Shown here in pieces: positions 14,046 through 14,046 of a DNA stretch of 14,046 nucleotides. The notes beneath the pieces are model-generated. The model was not told the DNA's origin and did no database searches. It saw only the letters and a program-made list of their open reading frames with translations. The stretch is from Gemmatimonadota bacterium (GTDB lineage: Bacteria > Gemmatimonadota > Gemmatimonadetes > Longimicrobiales > Gaopeijiaceae). How positions within the stretch are numbered: position 1 is the first letter of the stretch; every line of letters starts with the position of its first letter. The translations under genes were made by a program, and so were the position numbers. The DNA is taken from positions 1 to 14,046 of the forward strand of contig JACQVC010000123.1 of NCBI GenBank assembly GCA_016209995.1. Reading direction: 5' to 3'.

Positions 14046-14046
14046 G

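Larger units (their letters stand above)
13876..14046. mobile_element. MITE-like element with long hairpin-forming terminal inverted repeats
   Basis: About 171 bp, visibly lower in GC than the genes. The left end (13876 to about 13929) and the reverse complement of the right end (14046 to about 13992) align over about 55 positions with few differences. Both begin CCTAGCAG, contain CCGTGG and GAAA, then CACGG and CTGCTA, and finish with the identical 15-mer GGACAAACGAGACGA. The centre of about 60 bp has a hairpin (13929-13948) and no gene. Long inverted ends around a short non-coding core suggest a non-autonomous transposable element or the remains of one. The window ends exactly at the last CTAGG, so no target duplication can be seen on the right, and the element could extend further. 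No transposase is present. Confidence 0.6.

Noticed and set aside
13707..14046. CRISPR array or tRNA in the non-coding right end
   Set aside because: The repeats are inverted, not direct and regularly spaced, and no cloverleaf with a TTC arm is seen.

Overview
The window is GC-rich throughout its coding part. It holds one dense block of thirteen genes, all on the minus strand, so the operon reads from right (about 13.7 kb) to left and runs off the left edge. It is a surface or exopolysaccharide locus of a Gram-negative (diderm) bacterium: it encodes an outer-membrane beta-barrel protein, a Wza-type periplasmic/outer-membrane export protein, five GT-B glycosyltransferases, three SAM-dependent methyltransferases (one of them FkbM type), an O-antigen ligase/polymerase-like membrane protein and a Wzx-type flippase. 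High GC, many GTG starts and this gene mix would fit an acidobacterial lineage (for example Vicinamibacteria), but other GC-rich diderms are possible. No marker gene here fixes the taxon.

Layout in order of transcription: a Fis-type helix-turn-helix protein that looks like the C-terminal remnant of a sigma-54 activator (13706-13125); an outer-membrane beta-barrel protein (13128-11887); a polysaccharide export protein with SLBB domains (11884-11069); glycosyltransferases (11052-9799 and 9686-8550); a class I methyltransferase (8553-7858); a glycosyltransferase (7738-6638); an O-antigen polymerase/ligase-like protein (6663-5227); an FkbM methyltransferase (5230-4334); glycosyltransferases (4337-3264 and 3255-2104); a flippase (2107-542); and a class I methyltransferase cut by the left edge (545-1). 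Most junctions are ATGA or GTGA overlaps of 4 bases, so translation is probably coupled along most of the operon. The one clear gap is 112 bp between the genes ending at 9799 and starting at 9686; a second gap of 119 bp before 7738 depends on start choice.

How the genes fit together (inference from families): the glycosyltransferases build a lipid-linked repeat unit, the methyltransferases decorate sugars, the flippase moves the unit across the inner membrane, the Wzy-like protein polymerises or ligates it, and the SLBB protein with the beta-barrel forms the envelope export path. A chain-length regulator/tyrosine kinase (Wzc) and an initiating phosphoglycosyl transferase are not in the window.

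The right end (13707-14046) has no convincing gene. It carries a cluster of TGAC half-sites and several palindromes, then a lower-GC element of about 171 bp (13876-14046) with imperfect terminal inverted repeats of about 55 bp. Each terminal repeat folds into its own hairpin, and the two hairpins differ by compensatory base changes. This MITE-like structure, which ends exactly at the window edge, is the least ordinary thing in the sequence.
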